Shown here one piece after another: positions 55,271-62,853 of a DNA stretch of 64,000 nucleotides. A program made the translations under genes and the position numbers. The stretch covers positions 62,001 through 126,000 of the forward strand of contig NZ_JAUSTY010000007.1 in NCBI RefSeq assembly GCF_030813115.1, read 5' to 3'. This DNA is from Bacillus horti (GTDB lineage: Bacteria; Bacillota; Bacilli; Caldalkalibacillales; JCM-10596). The notes beneath the pieces were generated by a model that saw only the letters and a list, made by a program, of their open reading frames with translations, was not told where the DNA came from and did not search any database. Position 1 is the stretch's first letter; the number at the start of each line of letters is the position of its first letter.

Positions 55271-55429
55271 CTAATCAGCTGTTACTCTTTCATACATTTC
55301 CTTTACAACACTTGAACTATTTAACTCAACATTAGGACCACCAGGATTACCTAAAACTTCTGTTCCACTTGAGAAGCAAAGCAGAAATGTAAAACTACTA
55401 GCGACCACGATCGTTAACATTTTTTTCAT
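55271..55429 (-). CDS. AimP/Phr-like pheromone precursor peptide
   Basis: 52 residues, too short for most gene callers. It starts MKKMLTIVVASSFTFLLCF, a clear signal peptide, and ends KEMYERVTAD. GGGAAG lies upstream of the ATG at 55429, which is inside the 3' end of the receptor gene (32-base overlap). That arrangement is the hallmark of Rap-Phr and AimR-AimP pairs. The mature peptide would be five to ten residues cut from the C-terminal half; candidates include the extreme C-terminus and the segment around GNPGGPN. Known AimP peptides end in GA, which this one does not. Confidence 0.75.
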   Translation of the reverse strand: MKKMLTIVVASSFTFLLCFSSGTEVLGNPGGPNVELNSSSVVKEMYERVTAD

Positions 55430-56588
55430 AATACTTCCCTCTTTTCGATAGAATAGTTAGAGCTTCTTCATTCTCACCAAGCTTTTGTAATTCTAAAAGC
55501 GGTAATTGGACATAGAAATAATTTTCAGCGTTCAAGAAAGCTTCAACAGATTCATAGAAGGTACTGCTATCATTTTTGAGTAATCCGTTATAATAAAAAT
55601 AAAACCCTTTATCCAATTCTGTCAAGTTCTCGTAGTCGATTTGATCCAAATGTTCTCTGGCGAGGGAGTGTTCCCCTTTCTGTATAAGATGATAAATATA
55701 GTTAGCTAATGTAACATGATCATCAATGCTTTCTGAGAAATCACTTTTGATTCCGTAAAAGGACTGCAAGAAAGATAAATTAAGTCTCGCCGATTTTAAA
55801 TAAACACTGTGATTAAAAGTTATTGCATAGTTAATAGCTTTTGTAAAATAATCTTTGGCTCTCTCATAATCTTCAAGCATATAAGTAAGACCTAAGCTAT
55901 TAAATGCAGTAGTTTTAGCATAGTCAATAAAATCTTGACCTATGATAGAGTAGCTGTATTGCCTGGATTTTTCTAGATTATTTGAATAGAAGTGAACAGC
56001 GCTCATAATCAAACCTAGACGCACGGAATAAGAGGAGCGTATGTAATCGCTTTTTATATTCTCAATTAACATGTCTGTGTCATTATTGTGCAGAAGAATT
56101 GTGTTGTGATCACTTAGCTCAAAATATAAAACGCCCTTGAGAATAGATTTAAGTGCTTTCAGCTCTATTTCTTTGGGTCTAAATTCCTCTACTTTCTTTA
56201 AAAAATCTACAGGGTCATATTTTACCTCTCTTTTTTCCTTGAGGAGGGAGTACATAGAGGCCCATTCTCTATCACATGGGTTGGTTGAGTTAGCCAGTAG
56301 ATCAAGTAAGAAATCAAATTCGCTCCATAGTCGATTTACGGCACAATACTCTAGTCCATGCCTAGCATTACGTGATTTTTGAGTAACGATGTAATCCCCC
56401 ATAATGGCAACTTGTTCATCAGGATAAAGATGTTTAACCACTCTTAAAACAGATTCAAATTTCATTTCATCATGCCCGTTTAAAAAACGGGATATGGTCG
56501 ACTCGGTTGTATTGGCAATGCGAGATAATTTGCGCTGATCTATGTTGTCTAGATATTCAAGAGTCTGTAAAATTCGCTCTTGCAGCAC
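55398..56588 (-). CDS. aimR: AimR family peptide-pheromone receptor (RRNPP)
   Basis: 396 residues from GTG 56588, with GGGGGAAGGA upstream. An N-terminal helix-turn-helix (about 15-45, RKLSRIANTTESTISRFLNG) precedes a superhelix of TPR repeats. The C-terminal LPLLELQKLGEN is nearly identical to the end of SPbeta AimR as I recall it, and the length agrees (386 in SPbeta). AimR binds DNA without pheromone and releases it when AimP accumulates, which sets the lysis-lysogeny choice in phages. No phage structural genes are nearby, so here it more likely times a mobile island or its defence cargo. Confidence 0.85.
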   Translation of the reverse strand: MLQERILQTLEYLDNIDQRKLSRIANTTESTISRFLNGHDEMKFESVLRVVKHLYPDEQVAIMGDYIVTQKSRNARHGLEYCAVNRLWSEFDFLLDLLANSTNPCDREWASMYSLLKEKREVKYDPVDFLKKVEEFRPKEIELKALKSILKGVLYFELSDHNTILLHNNDTDMLIENIKSDYIRSSYSVRLGLIMSAVHFYSNNLEKSRQYSYSIIGQDFIDYAKTTAFNSLGLTYMLEDYERAKDYFTKAINYAITFNHSVYLKSARLNLSFLQSFYGIKSDFSESIDDHVTLANYIYHLIQKGEHSLAREHLDQIDYENLTELDKGFYFYYNGLLKNDSSTFYESVEAFLNAENYFYVQLPLLELQKLGENEEALTILSKRGKYYEKNVNDRGR

Positions 56589-56784
56589 ATTCCTTCCCCC
56601 TTAGTAATATATTCCATTCTATTTGTTTCAGACTACAGTATATATTTGTTTGAGTCAATTTGTATTATGAAGTTTGCAAAAATAAATATTCGTAAATTAT
56701 TTTTTAATAAAAAGAACAATTATTGCAAGTTTGTTTTATACTATCAGAATTTATAAGTTTAAAGGTAGATAGTATAAGAAAATC

Positions 56785-56828
56785 TAAGGCTTTCGCCATG
56801 ACTTGGAGATAAGCCAAGTTTTTCTAAT
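56785..56828 (+). repeat. 45-base intergenic repeat, copy 2 (terminator-like)
   Basis: AAGGCTTTCGCCATGA, ACTTGG, AGATAAG, CCAAGT and a T run. It matches the copy at 6412-6456 closely. It forms a small hairpin and lies just before the glmS-end copy. Confidence 0.5.
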
Positions 56829-56843
56829 CGGTCTTATTATGCA

Positions 56844-56893
56844 GCCTAAAACGTGGATAAGTTTGTTGCGGTGGAGTACCCCTTTCATTCTGG
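56844..56893 (+). repeat. Second copy of the glmS 3' end (attTn7-like site)
   Basis: Positions 56857-56893 match 38344-38380 at 32 of 37 bases, covering the last codons of glmS, its stop region and the CCCTTTCATTC spacer. The rest of glmS is absent. The stop codon equivalent reads TAC. A transposon-like end begins 12 bases later, the same offset as at the true glmS. Confidence 0.8.
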
Positions 56894-56904
56894 GGTAATC
56901 AAGT

Positions 56905-56974
56905 TGTGCAGAAATAATAAAGTTGTTTAATTTACAATAAAGTCATTTAAAAAAATATAGTTGTTTAAAAATCC
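56905..56974 (+). repeat. Second Tn7-type right end (phased TnsB-like sites)
   Basis: The terminus TGTGCAGAAATAATAAAG (from 56905) leads into three sites of about 21 bases, at 56913, 56934 (ACAATAAAGTCATTTAA) and 56955 (ATATAGTTGTTTAAAA). The middle and last sites resemble the TnsB sites of Tn7 as I recall them. They read inward to the right. Confidence 0.75.
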
Positions 56975-57035
56975 TTATTCCACTAAATTGAAATTTAATT
57001 ACTTAACATTATGCTTATCTTGGGAGCGAGGTATT

Positions 57036-58463
57036 TTATCGGTGAGTGTATACAAACCATGTAATGATTGCTGTTAATAATGCTGACGAAATCAAAGCTG
57101 TAAGAACACTATATGTTTGCCAAATAAGTATCGTTGACCAATCCAAAGCAAAGCACAGTATACCCAGGGCAATCGTAGCGATCAGGAAAATAACTGTTAC
57201 GATTATTCTCTTTTTTGTCATTGGCTGCCGCTCATTCGTTTTCCTTCTGCGTAATCCTAAGAGAAATAGCAAAACGGCCAATAGGCAAAGAATAATTGTG
57301 ATAGACGACAAAATGATATCCAAAAGCTGTGTGCCGCTTATTTCATATGACTGAGTTAGATTGCCGTCTAATATATCTTTAACTTTTAGTACCAGGTTTG
57401 TATTGGTATTTGCGCCGTTGCTCAGCAAGCAGACGGCTGTTCGTTCATTTAGCAGTATGGCTACTTCGGTTCTAAAATTTGGATTGCCCCCAGTGTGTTC
57501 TATAATCGTTTGGTCGGCGTTTACCGACCAGCCTGCCGCATAATACATATCGTTGACAGCCGAAACAGACATATCACCTCTATGTGATTTTTCGATAACC
57601 GTGTGAAATATTTCGGGTATGTCCTGCACGATACCCATCTGTATGCCCATCCAACGCGCCATATCTTTTGTATTAGAAATGATGTAGCCTGCGGGTTTAT
57701 TCCCAGCATAATCCGGAGCTTTAAATGGAGTTGTCATAAAAAAGGAAGAACGGTAGCCCTGTGCCAACTGTCCAGTGGCTTGAGCATCTTCTTTATAAAC
57801 ATACGTCTGGTGAAGACCTAACGGTTGAAATACCTGTTCCCTCATAAAGTCTTCATAGCTTTGTCGCGACACAATCTCAATAACCAAACCCAATACGTCA
57901 TAATTAACGGTTCCATAGTTATACTGTTCACCAGGAGGAAACGCCAATTCAGCATCCACGAGCATTTCCACAGTCTTTTGTAACATATCCGGTGTATTGC
58001 CTTGTGGAATATTTTGAGTATGCCTAAAATTTGTTAGACCACTGGTATGGTAAAGAAAGTTATTTAGTGTAAGGCTTTGCATATCAACAGGTTTCCCTTG
58101 ATACTTTAACGTAAACCAAGGTAAATATTTTTGGACAGGGTCAGTCATTGAGAGCAGCCCTTGCTCTTCCAACAGCATAATACCCATACCGGTAAAAGCT
58201 TTACTGACCGAGGCTAACTCATAGAGTGTATTTTCACTTGCAAACAACCCCTTTTCACGGTCTGCATACCCTGAAGAAAAGTAGAACACTTCATCATCAG
58301 CAAGTATTGAGATTGACATTCCCGGCACACCTGATATACGACAGGCATCATCTAGCAACGCTTGTATTGCCGCAGATTGCGAATCTGACAACGCATAACT
58401 TTGTGTTGCGAATCCTGAGAATAATATAAATATCGTTAATACAAAAACAATAATCTTTTTCAT
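57036..58463 (-). CDS. Serine hydrolase of the beta-lactamase/PBP class C fold with C-terminal membrane domain
   Basis: 475 residues. A signal peptide (about 1-24) precedes the hydrolase domain, with the nucleophile motif SVSK, the tyrosine motif YNYGTVNYD and the HTGG box (in place of KTG). Residues about 370-475 contain three or four hydrophobic helices. Such membrane-tethered class C-like proteins act on wall peptides or antimicrobial peptides; true beta-lactamase activity is not implied. GGAG lies before the ATG. It is the only gene between the transposon-like ends at 56905 and 58633. Confidence 0.85.
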   Translation of the reverse strand: MKKIIVFVLTIFILFSGFATQSYALSDSQSAAIQALLDDACRISGVPGMSISILADDEVFYFSSGYADREKGLFASENTLYELASVSKAFTGMGIMLLEEQGLLSMTDPVQKYLPWFTLKYQGKPVDMQSLTLNNFLYHTSGLTNFRHTQNIPQGNTPDMLQKTVEMLVDAELAFPPGEQYNYGTVNYDVLGLVIEIVSRQSYEDFMREQVFQPLGLHQTYVYKEDAQATGQLAQGYRSSFFMTTPFKAPDYAGNKPAGYIISNTKDMARWMGIQMGIVQDIPEIFHTVIEKSHRGDMSVSAVNDMYYAAGWSVNADQTIIEHTGGNPNFRTEVAILLNERTAVCLLSNGANTNTNLVLKVKDILDGNLTQSYEISGTQLLDIILSSITIILCLLAVLLFLLGLRRRKTNERQPMTKKRIIVTVIFLIATIALGILCFALDWSTILIWQTYSVLTALISSALLTAIITWFVYTHR

Positions 58464-58509
58464 AAACTCTCCTTTTTGAAAAATTATAAGAGAATAATAT
58501 AAATAACCT

Positions 58510-58633
58510 ACTTTTACAACTACTGAACTAAATTTTAATTTATCTTTCTATTCACCTATATAATATCAAGTAATTGTGAAGAGTTACACTTAAACGAACA
58601 GATGCGTTAGTTCAACTTTATTATCATTATACA
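58510..58633 (-). repeat. Possible second Tn7-type left end
   Basis: On the minus strand TGTATAATGATAATAAAG starts at 58633 and leads into GTTGAACTAACG. Further in are TGTTCGTTTAAGTG and TAGTTGTAAAAGT, spaced as in the left end at 47561. It is more diverged than the other ends, and the flanking five bases (AAGAT) do not match those before 56905 (CAAGT). Confidence 0.5.
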
Positions 58634-58668
58634 AAGATTGCTAGTGTCCAGTGACATCAAGGAAAGAC

Positions 58669-58709
58669 AAAAACAGGATTTCGCCTTCAAGGGCAAACCC
58701 TGTTTTTTC
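58669..58709. terminator. Bidirectional terminator downstream of the monooxygenase gene
   Basis: AAAACAGG and CCTGTTTTTT, with inner pairing around GCC/GGGC, form a hairpin with T runs on both strands. Confidence 0.75.
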
Positions 58710-58740
58710 GGATAGAATTATATGATTAATATGCTGGGCT

Positions 58741-59073
58741 TCAGTATTTAGGCGAAGTACATGTTTCTACGCTTCCCACCAACGTGTAGTACCCTCCTTC
58801 TGTTTTTTCGATTAGATGTTTCATTTTGTTTATGTGTTCGATAATGTCTGCTTTTTCTAACAAACGTTTATGATATTCAATACTTTCAAAGGTAGTAATC
58901 ATAATTGCCTTATTATTGTCGACAGAACGATGCCAACGACTACTAATCCAACCAGGGCCAGCTATATCTTTGAAGTTAAGTAATTCTTCAGCTTCAGTAG
59001 AGACCAATTCGTCTAGCTTGCCTGGTTTCGCAGTAAATATATTAATCCAAACAATTGATTTACTAGAATTCAA
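58741..59073 (-). CDS. Antibiotic biosynthesis monooxygenase (ABM) family protein
   Basis: 110 residues if translation starts at TTG 59073, supported by GGGGGG 7 bases upstream; a GTG at 59088 overlaps that site. The ABM ferredoxin-like fold shows in VWINIFTAKPGKLDEL, then GWISSRWHRSVDNNKAIMITTFES and a final YYTLVGSV strand. These small dimeric enzymes oxidise quinols or other aromatics, or act without cofactor on polyketides. It lies 61 bases after the oxidoreductase gene on the same strand and is probably co-transcribed with it. Confidence 0.8.
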   Translation of the reverse strand: MNSSKSIVWINIFTAKPGKLDELVSTEAEELLNFKDIAGPGWISSRWHRSVDNNKAIMITTFESIEYHKRLLEKADIIEHINKMKHLIEKTEGGYYTLVGSVETCTSPKY

Positions 59074-59134
59074 GTAAATACCCCCCACTGTTAAATTATT
59101 GTTTTAACGAGGAATTTCTAACTTGTACACAAGA

Positions 59135-60094
59135 TTATAGAGGATTAGCACACAATAGAATTCTTCCGCGACTATGCCTACCTTCGCTTCGCAAGTGTGC
59201 TTCCCTTACCTCGCTCAGCAGGTATATCCTGTCAACTTCCGCTTTGATCGTGCCATCCGCGAGCAGTTGCGCTACCGCTTTATTGTCATTAAACGTTGGA
59301 GAGGCAGTGCTATGTTTGGCTGTAACTTCAAATTCGCGTGCTTTCTCTTGGGAGGGTGGTTGCACCAACGTGACCAGACATCCGCCCGGTTTTAATACGG
59401 ACCATGAGCGATCTTGCGTACTTCCCCCAACTGTATCTATCACCAGATCGACATCCTTTACGGCTTCCTCAAATGGAGTAGATGTATAATTGATCACTTG
59501 ATCTGCACCCAAAGATTTTACATAATCAACATTATCACCTGAAGCGGTGCCGATTACTTTGGCACCTTTCCATTTAGCAAGTTGTACAGCGAATTGTCCC
59601 ACACCACCGGCGGCTGCGTGAATAAGAACTGTCTGCCCAGACTCCAGGTTTCCTTCTGTGAACAAAGCTTTCCAAGCTGATTCGGCACCTGCTCCAACCG
59701 TCGCAGCATCCTCAAGCTTGAGATTTTTAGGAACATGCAGTAAACCGTTTAATAATGAATAGGGTTCAGAAACTGAAACGATTCCATATTCTGAATAAGC
59801 CCCTTTCATCTTACCGAAAACGAGGTCGCCAGCTTCAAATTCCGTTACGTTTTCACCTACGGATTCAATAATGCCGGATACAATTGCTCCTGGAATATAC
59901 GGCAGCGGCTGGGGGAATACATCCTTCAGTAGTCCACTGCGAATTTTCCAATCAAGTGGAATGACTGCCGCATATACTACACGAACAAGAACTTCGCCGG
60001 CTTGCGGCACAGGACGTTCTACATCTTCCACTTTTAGCACGCCGGGATCGCCGTACTCATGCACGCGTACTGCCTTCATCCATGATTTTGACAT
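59135..60094 (-). CDS. NADP-dependent quinone oxidoreductase-like (MDR family)
   Basis: 319 residues. AGGAGAG precedes the ATG. It shows the GroES-like N-terminal domain (VRVHEYGDPGVLKVEDV, LDWKIRSG, IPGAIVSGIIESVGENV) and a Rossmann domain with VLIHAAAGGVGQFAVQLAKWKGAKVIGTAS. The zinc ligands of true alcohol dehydrogenases are missing, as in zeta-crystallin-like quinone reductases. It is divergent from an hxlR-type regulator, whose likely operator lies in the gap, and probably responds to electrophiles or quinones. Confidence 0.88.
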   Translation of the reverse strand: MSKSWMKAVRVHEYGDPGVLKVEDVERPVPQAGEVLVRVVYAAVIPLDWKIRSGLLKDVFPQPLPYIPGAIVSGIIESVGENVTEFEAGDLVFGKMKGAYSEYGIVSVSEPYSLLNGLLHVPKNLKLEDAATVGAGAESAWKALFTEGNLESGQTVLIHAAAGGVGQFAVQLAKWKGAKVIGTASGDNVDYVKSLGADQVINYTSTPFEEAVKDVDLVIDTVGGSTQDRSWSVLKPGGCLVTLVQPPSQEKAREFEVTAKHSTASPTFNDNKAVAQLLADGTIKAEVDRIYLLSEVREAHLRSEGRHSRGRILLCANPL

Positions 60095-60243
60095 TTAAAA
60101 TTCTCTCCTTTGTCTAATAGATTCTGTCTCATTTTCTTTACTTTCCAACAACGCCAACTGTAAGCGAACATGGTCAACGTGTCTGACTTGTATTATAATT
60201 TTAAGAGTAGGATTCTCTCAAGAACGCACTTTTGGGGAACATA

Positions 60244-60259
60244 GTATCAATTTTGATAC
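60244..60259. promoter_or_regulatory. Palindromic operator between the oxidoreductase and HxlR genes
   Basis: GTATCAA TT TTGATAC is a 7-2-7 inverted repeat, 18 bases before the hxlR-type gene and in the divergent promoter region. GTATC/GATAC half-sites fit HxlR/YodB-type regulators, which bind such short palindromes. Confidence 0.6.
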
Positions 60260-60276
60260 AATGAGGAGGGGAGAGT

Positions 60277-60624
60277 ATGGGTGAAGAAATACGTTATTGT
60301 CCTGTCGAAAAGGCTCTGGCCGTAATCAGCGGAAAGTGGAAGCCGTATATCTTCCGGTACCTTACCGGCCAAACAAAGCGCTTCGGAGAGTTACAGAGAG
60401 CTTTACCACATGTAACACGAAAAACACTCACCCAACAACTTCGGGAGATGGAGGAAGATGGTGTGGTCATCAGAAAAGTATATCCGCAAGTCCCTCCAAA
60501 GGTGGAATATTCTCTTAGTGATTACGGCAAGACGCTCATTCCAGTCATGAGCTCGCTTTCAAGTTGGGGACAGGTGCACTCCAAACGCGACAATCATGCG
60601 CGAGACAACCAGCCTGATGGCTGA
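60277..60624 (+). CDS. HxlR family winged-helix regulator
   Basis: 115 residues. Cys8 in the N-terminal RYCPVEKAL is the conserved thiol sensor of the family. The winged helix follows (ISGKWKPYIFRYL, RFGELQRALPHVTRKTLTQQLREMEEDGVV, VEYSLSDYGKTL). HxlR proteins sense quinones, aldehydes or oxidants through that Cys and repress a neighbouring detoxification gene. The divergent oxidoreductase-ABM operon is the obvious target. GAGGAGGGGAG precedes the ATG. Confidence 0.88.
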   Translation: MGEEIRYCPVEKALAVISGKWKPYIFRYLTGQTKRFGELQRALPHVTRKTLTQQLREMEEDGVVIRKVYPQVPPKVEYSLSDYGKTLIPVMSSLSSWGQVHSKRDNHARDNQPDG

Positions 60625-60873
60625 CATAATTGCCTAGTTAAAACAAGCCTTTGCGTGGAGAACGGGACGACGAGGTTCGTCATCCGGTACCGTTCCGCCA
60701 CTTCGATGTCGACTCACTTTATTACGGTCTTTATTACATGCATACTTACTTTAACAATTAAAGACAAAGGGTTGATTGCTTTTAGAAAATATGAAAATTA
60801 GATTAAAAGAGAGTACAAGCCATATCAACCTTGAACACATATTTTTAATCAAACTTTATTCTAAATCTACAGC

Positions 60874-60931
60874 TTGACAATCATCTAAAGTAAGGAATAT
60901 AATAATCAAAAATGTTAGTTATCGATAACTA
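60874..60931 (+). promoter_or_regulatory. Promoter and TetR-type operator of the tetR gene
   Basis: TTGACA (60874-60879) and TATATA (60898-60903) are 18 bases apart. The perfect palindrome TTAGTTATCGATAACTAA (60914-60931) sits at the transcription start. Related palindromes precede the next two genes. The rest of the gap from 60625 shows no gene. Confidence 0.75.
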
Positions 60932-60949
60932 ATAAAAAGGGTGATTTAC

Positions 60950-61534
60950 TTGAGCATGAAAACAGAAAACACTGCCGATAAAATAATATCGTCTACTGTT
61001 GATCTAATGTCTGATAAAGGATATAAGGCCGTAACGATAAAGGAAATTGCTGCCGCAGCATCCGTCAGTGAAATGACCGTATTTCGGACATTTGGCTCTA
61101 AGAAAGCCATATTAGACGCCATTATTGATAATTATTTGTTCTCTGCACCCATTGAACAGATCATCCAAAAGAACATCACGTATGAGTTAGAAACAGATTT
61201 ATTAATGATCAGTAATTTGTACCATGATGTGCTGAAGAGAAATAAGAAAATTTATTTAATTTCCATAATGGAACGAAAAACAATGCCTGAAATACATTTA
61301 AGCGTTCATAATAATGCTTTAAAATTTCTAAAAATCGTCACTGAATATCTTCATGTCATGCAGCAAAAGGGAAAGGTAGTTAAGGGCAACCCTGAAGCAC
61401 AAGCACTAACGATCATGAGATATAATTATGGGAAATTTGTTGCTGGTACGCTACTGGAAGGAACTTCTTCAGCGGTAGGGGATGATGACATGGAAGAGGC
61501 GATATCCATTATAGCCAGGGGTTTAAAAACTTAA
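60950..61534 (+). CDS. TetR family regulator
   Basis: 194 residues if it starts at TTG 60950, with AAGGGTG upstream; ATG 60956 is also possible. The N-terminal helix-turn-helix (DKIISSTVDLMSDKGYKAVTI, EIAAAASVSEMTVFRTFGSKKAIL) is typical. The C-terminal ligand domain is unassigned. The palindrome at its own promoter and two similar ones before the MFS and FMN reductase genes suggest it represses itself and both of them. Confidence 0.85.
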   Translation: MSMKTENTADKIISSTVDLMSDKGYKAVTIKEIAAAASVSEMTVFRTFGSKKAILDAIIDNYLFSAPIEQIIQKNITYELETDLLMISNLYHDVLKRNKKIYLISIMERKTMPEIHLSVHNNALKFLKIVTEYLHVMQQKGKVVKGNPEAQALTIMRYNYGKFVAGTLLEGTSSAVGDDDMEEAISIIARGLKT

Positions 61535-61549
61535 TTTTTTTAACCAATA

Positions 61550-61571
61550 TGTTAGTTACTATTAACTAACA
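61550..61571. promoter_or_regulatory. TetR-type operator before the MFS gene
   Basis: TGTTAGTTA, four bases, then TAACTAACA: a perfect 9-4-9 palindrome, 18 bases before the MFS start codon. The same TTAGTTA half-site occurs at 60914. Confidence 0.75.
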
Positions 61572-61589
61572 ACGAGGAGGCTTTGTTGT

Positions 61590-62765
61590 ATGGAACGGCT
61601 ATGGACAAAATCGTTTATTGGACTGATCTTTACTTTGTTTTTCTTGTGCTTCGGATTTTATTTGCTCCTCCCAACATTACCGATCTACATCAAAGAATTA
61701 GGTATCGACGAATCACAACTTGGATTAATCATCGGAAGTTTTACTTTATCCGCAGTTGTTGCTCGTCCGATTATTGGAGGACTCCTAGATCGTTTCGGCA
61801 GACGCTTCTTTATCTTTGCGGGACTTATTATCTTCGCCATATCAATGCTTCTATATAATTGGGCAAGCGGAATTCTTTTATTGTTTCTTTTGCGAATACT
61901 CCATGGCTTCGGGTGGGCTATTTCGACCACATCCATCGGAACTTCGATTACCGATGTGATCCCTGATCGTCGCCGAGGTGAAGGAATGGGGTGGTATGGC
62001 ATGTCAATGACTGTATCCATGGCCATAGGACCCATTATCGGGGTATGGATGGTCCAAAGCTTCTCTTTTCAATATTTGATTATTGCAGCTTTTTGTTTAT
62101 CTATTGCAGCTATTCTTATTGCCCTAGTGACTAAGGTTCCAATTTTACGAGCGGACAACAAAGGAAAAATAGTGTATTTCGATAAATCCATCCTATCCAT
62201 ATCGGTAGCTATATTTTTCTTGGCTCTTACCTATGGGGGCATTACCACGTTTATGCCGCTGTTCGCCGAATCGATTCAAGTTAACCCAGGTACTTTCTTT
62301 TTGATCTATGCCATTGCGCTGACCATCACCCGCCCTGTTGCAGGGAAGCTTGCGGATCGTTATAACGAAGGATCAATCATTATCCCGTCTTTACTCATCA
62401 CAATCGTTGCTCTACTCCTCTTGAGTGTATCCAATGGATTACTAGGAGTTATTGTTTCTGCAATTCTGTATGGAATTGGGTTTGGATCAGCACAGCCCAT
62501 ACTTCAAGCAGCCATTCTCAACCTAGTTTCTCCTACGAAAAAAGGAGTGGCCAATGCTTCCTTTTTCACGGCCATGGATTTAGGGATTGGGTTGGGATCA
62601 ATCATACTCGGATTGGTTTCTCAGTACTTGGGTTACTCATTTTTATTTACTGTATGTGCTGTTTCCGGCTTCATTTCTTTGTTCATCTTCATAGTTTTTG
62701 TTAGACGGGCATTACTGCGTAGAAAGGAGGAGGATAAAAACGAGAATCTTCATTTGACATCTTAA
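61590..62765 (+). CDS. MFS transporter, drug efflux type
   Basis: 391 residues. GAGGAGG lies before the ATG. Twelve hydrophobic helices are present, with the MFS loop motif RPIIGGLLDRFGRR between helices 2 and 3 and GWAISTTSIGTSITDVIPDRRRGEGMGWYGM, which resembles the YfcJ/bcr-like group. The substrate is not known; the TetR partner and the quinone-type reductase downstream suggest export of a toxic aromatic compound. It ends 88 bases before the next gene. Confidence 0.88.
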   Translation: MERLWTKSFIGLIFTLFFLCFGFYLLLPTLPIYIKELGIDESQLGLIIGSFTLSAVVARPIIGGLLDRFGRRFFIFAGLIIFAISMLLYNWASGILLLFLLRILHGFGWAISTTSIGTSITDVIPDRRRGEGMGWYGMSMTVSMAIGPIIGVWMVQSFSFQYLIIAAFCLSIAAILIALVTKVPILRADNKGKIVYFDKSILSISVAIFFLALTYGGITTFMPLFAESIQVNPGTFFLIYAIALTITRPVAGKLADRYNEGSIIIPSLLITIVALLLLSVSNGLLGVIVSAILYGIGFGSAQPILQAAILNLVSPTKKGVANASFFTAMDLGIGLGSIILGLVSQYLGYSFLFTVCAVSGFISLFIFIVFVRRALLRRKEEDKNENLHLTS

Positions 62766-62796
62766 GTATCTTAAGTAGCCATTTTTTTGAATGAAA

Positions 62797-62818
62797 TGTT
62801 AGTTATAAATATCTAACA
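62797..62818. promoter_or_regulatory. TetR-type operator before the FMN reductase gene
   Basis: TGTTAG, ten bases, CTAACA; the left half continues as TGTTAGTTA as in the two other sites. It lies 35 bases before the start codon. Confidence 0.65.
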
Positions 62819-62853
62819 TTATTAAATCCACACCTTACAAGGAGGAAGCGACA

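Noticed and set aside
38391-56893. Island integrated by a site-specific recombinase at the 3' end of glmS, with the glmS fragment as attR
   Set aside because: No integrase gene is visible and Tn7-type end repeats follow both glmS tails. I keep it as a second option but prefer Tn7-type insertion.
57036-58463. Calling the serine hydrolase a beta-lactamase resistance gene
   Set aside because: The KTG box reads HTG and the C-terminus is a membrane domain; many such proteins act on peptides or cell wall and not on beta-lactams.
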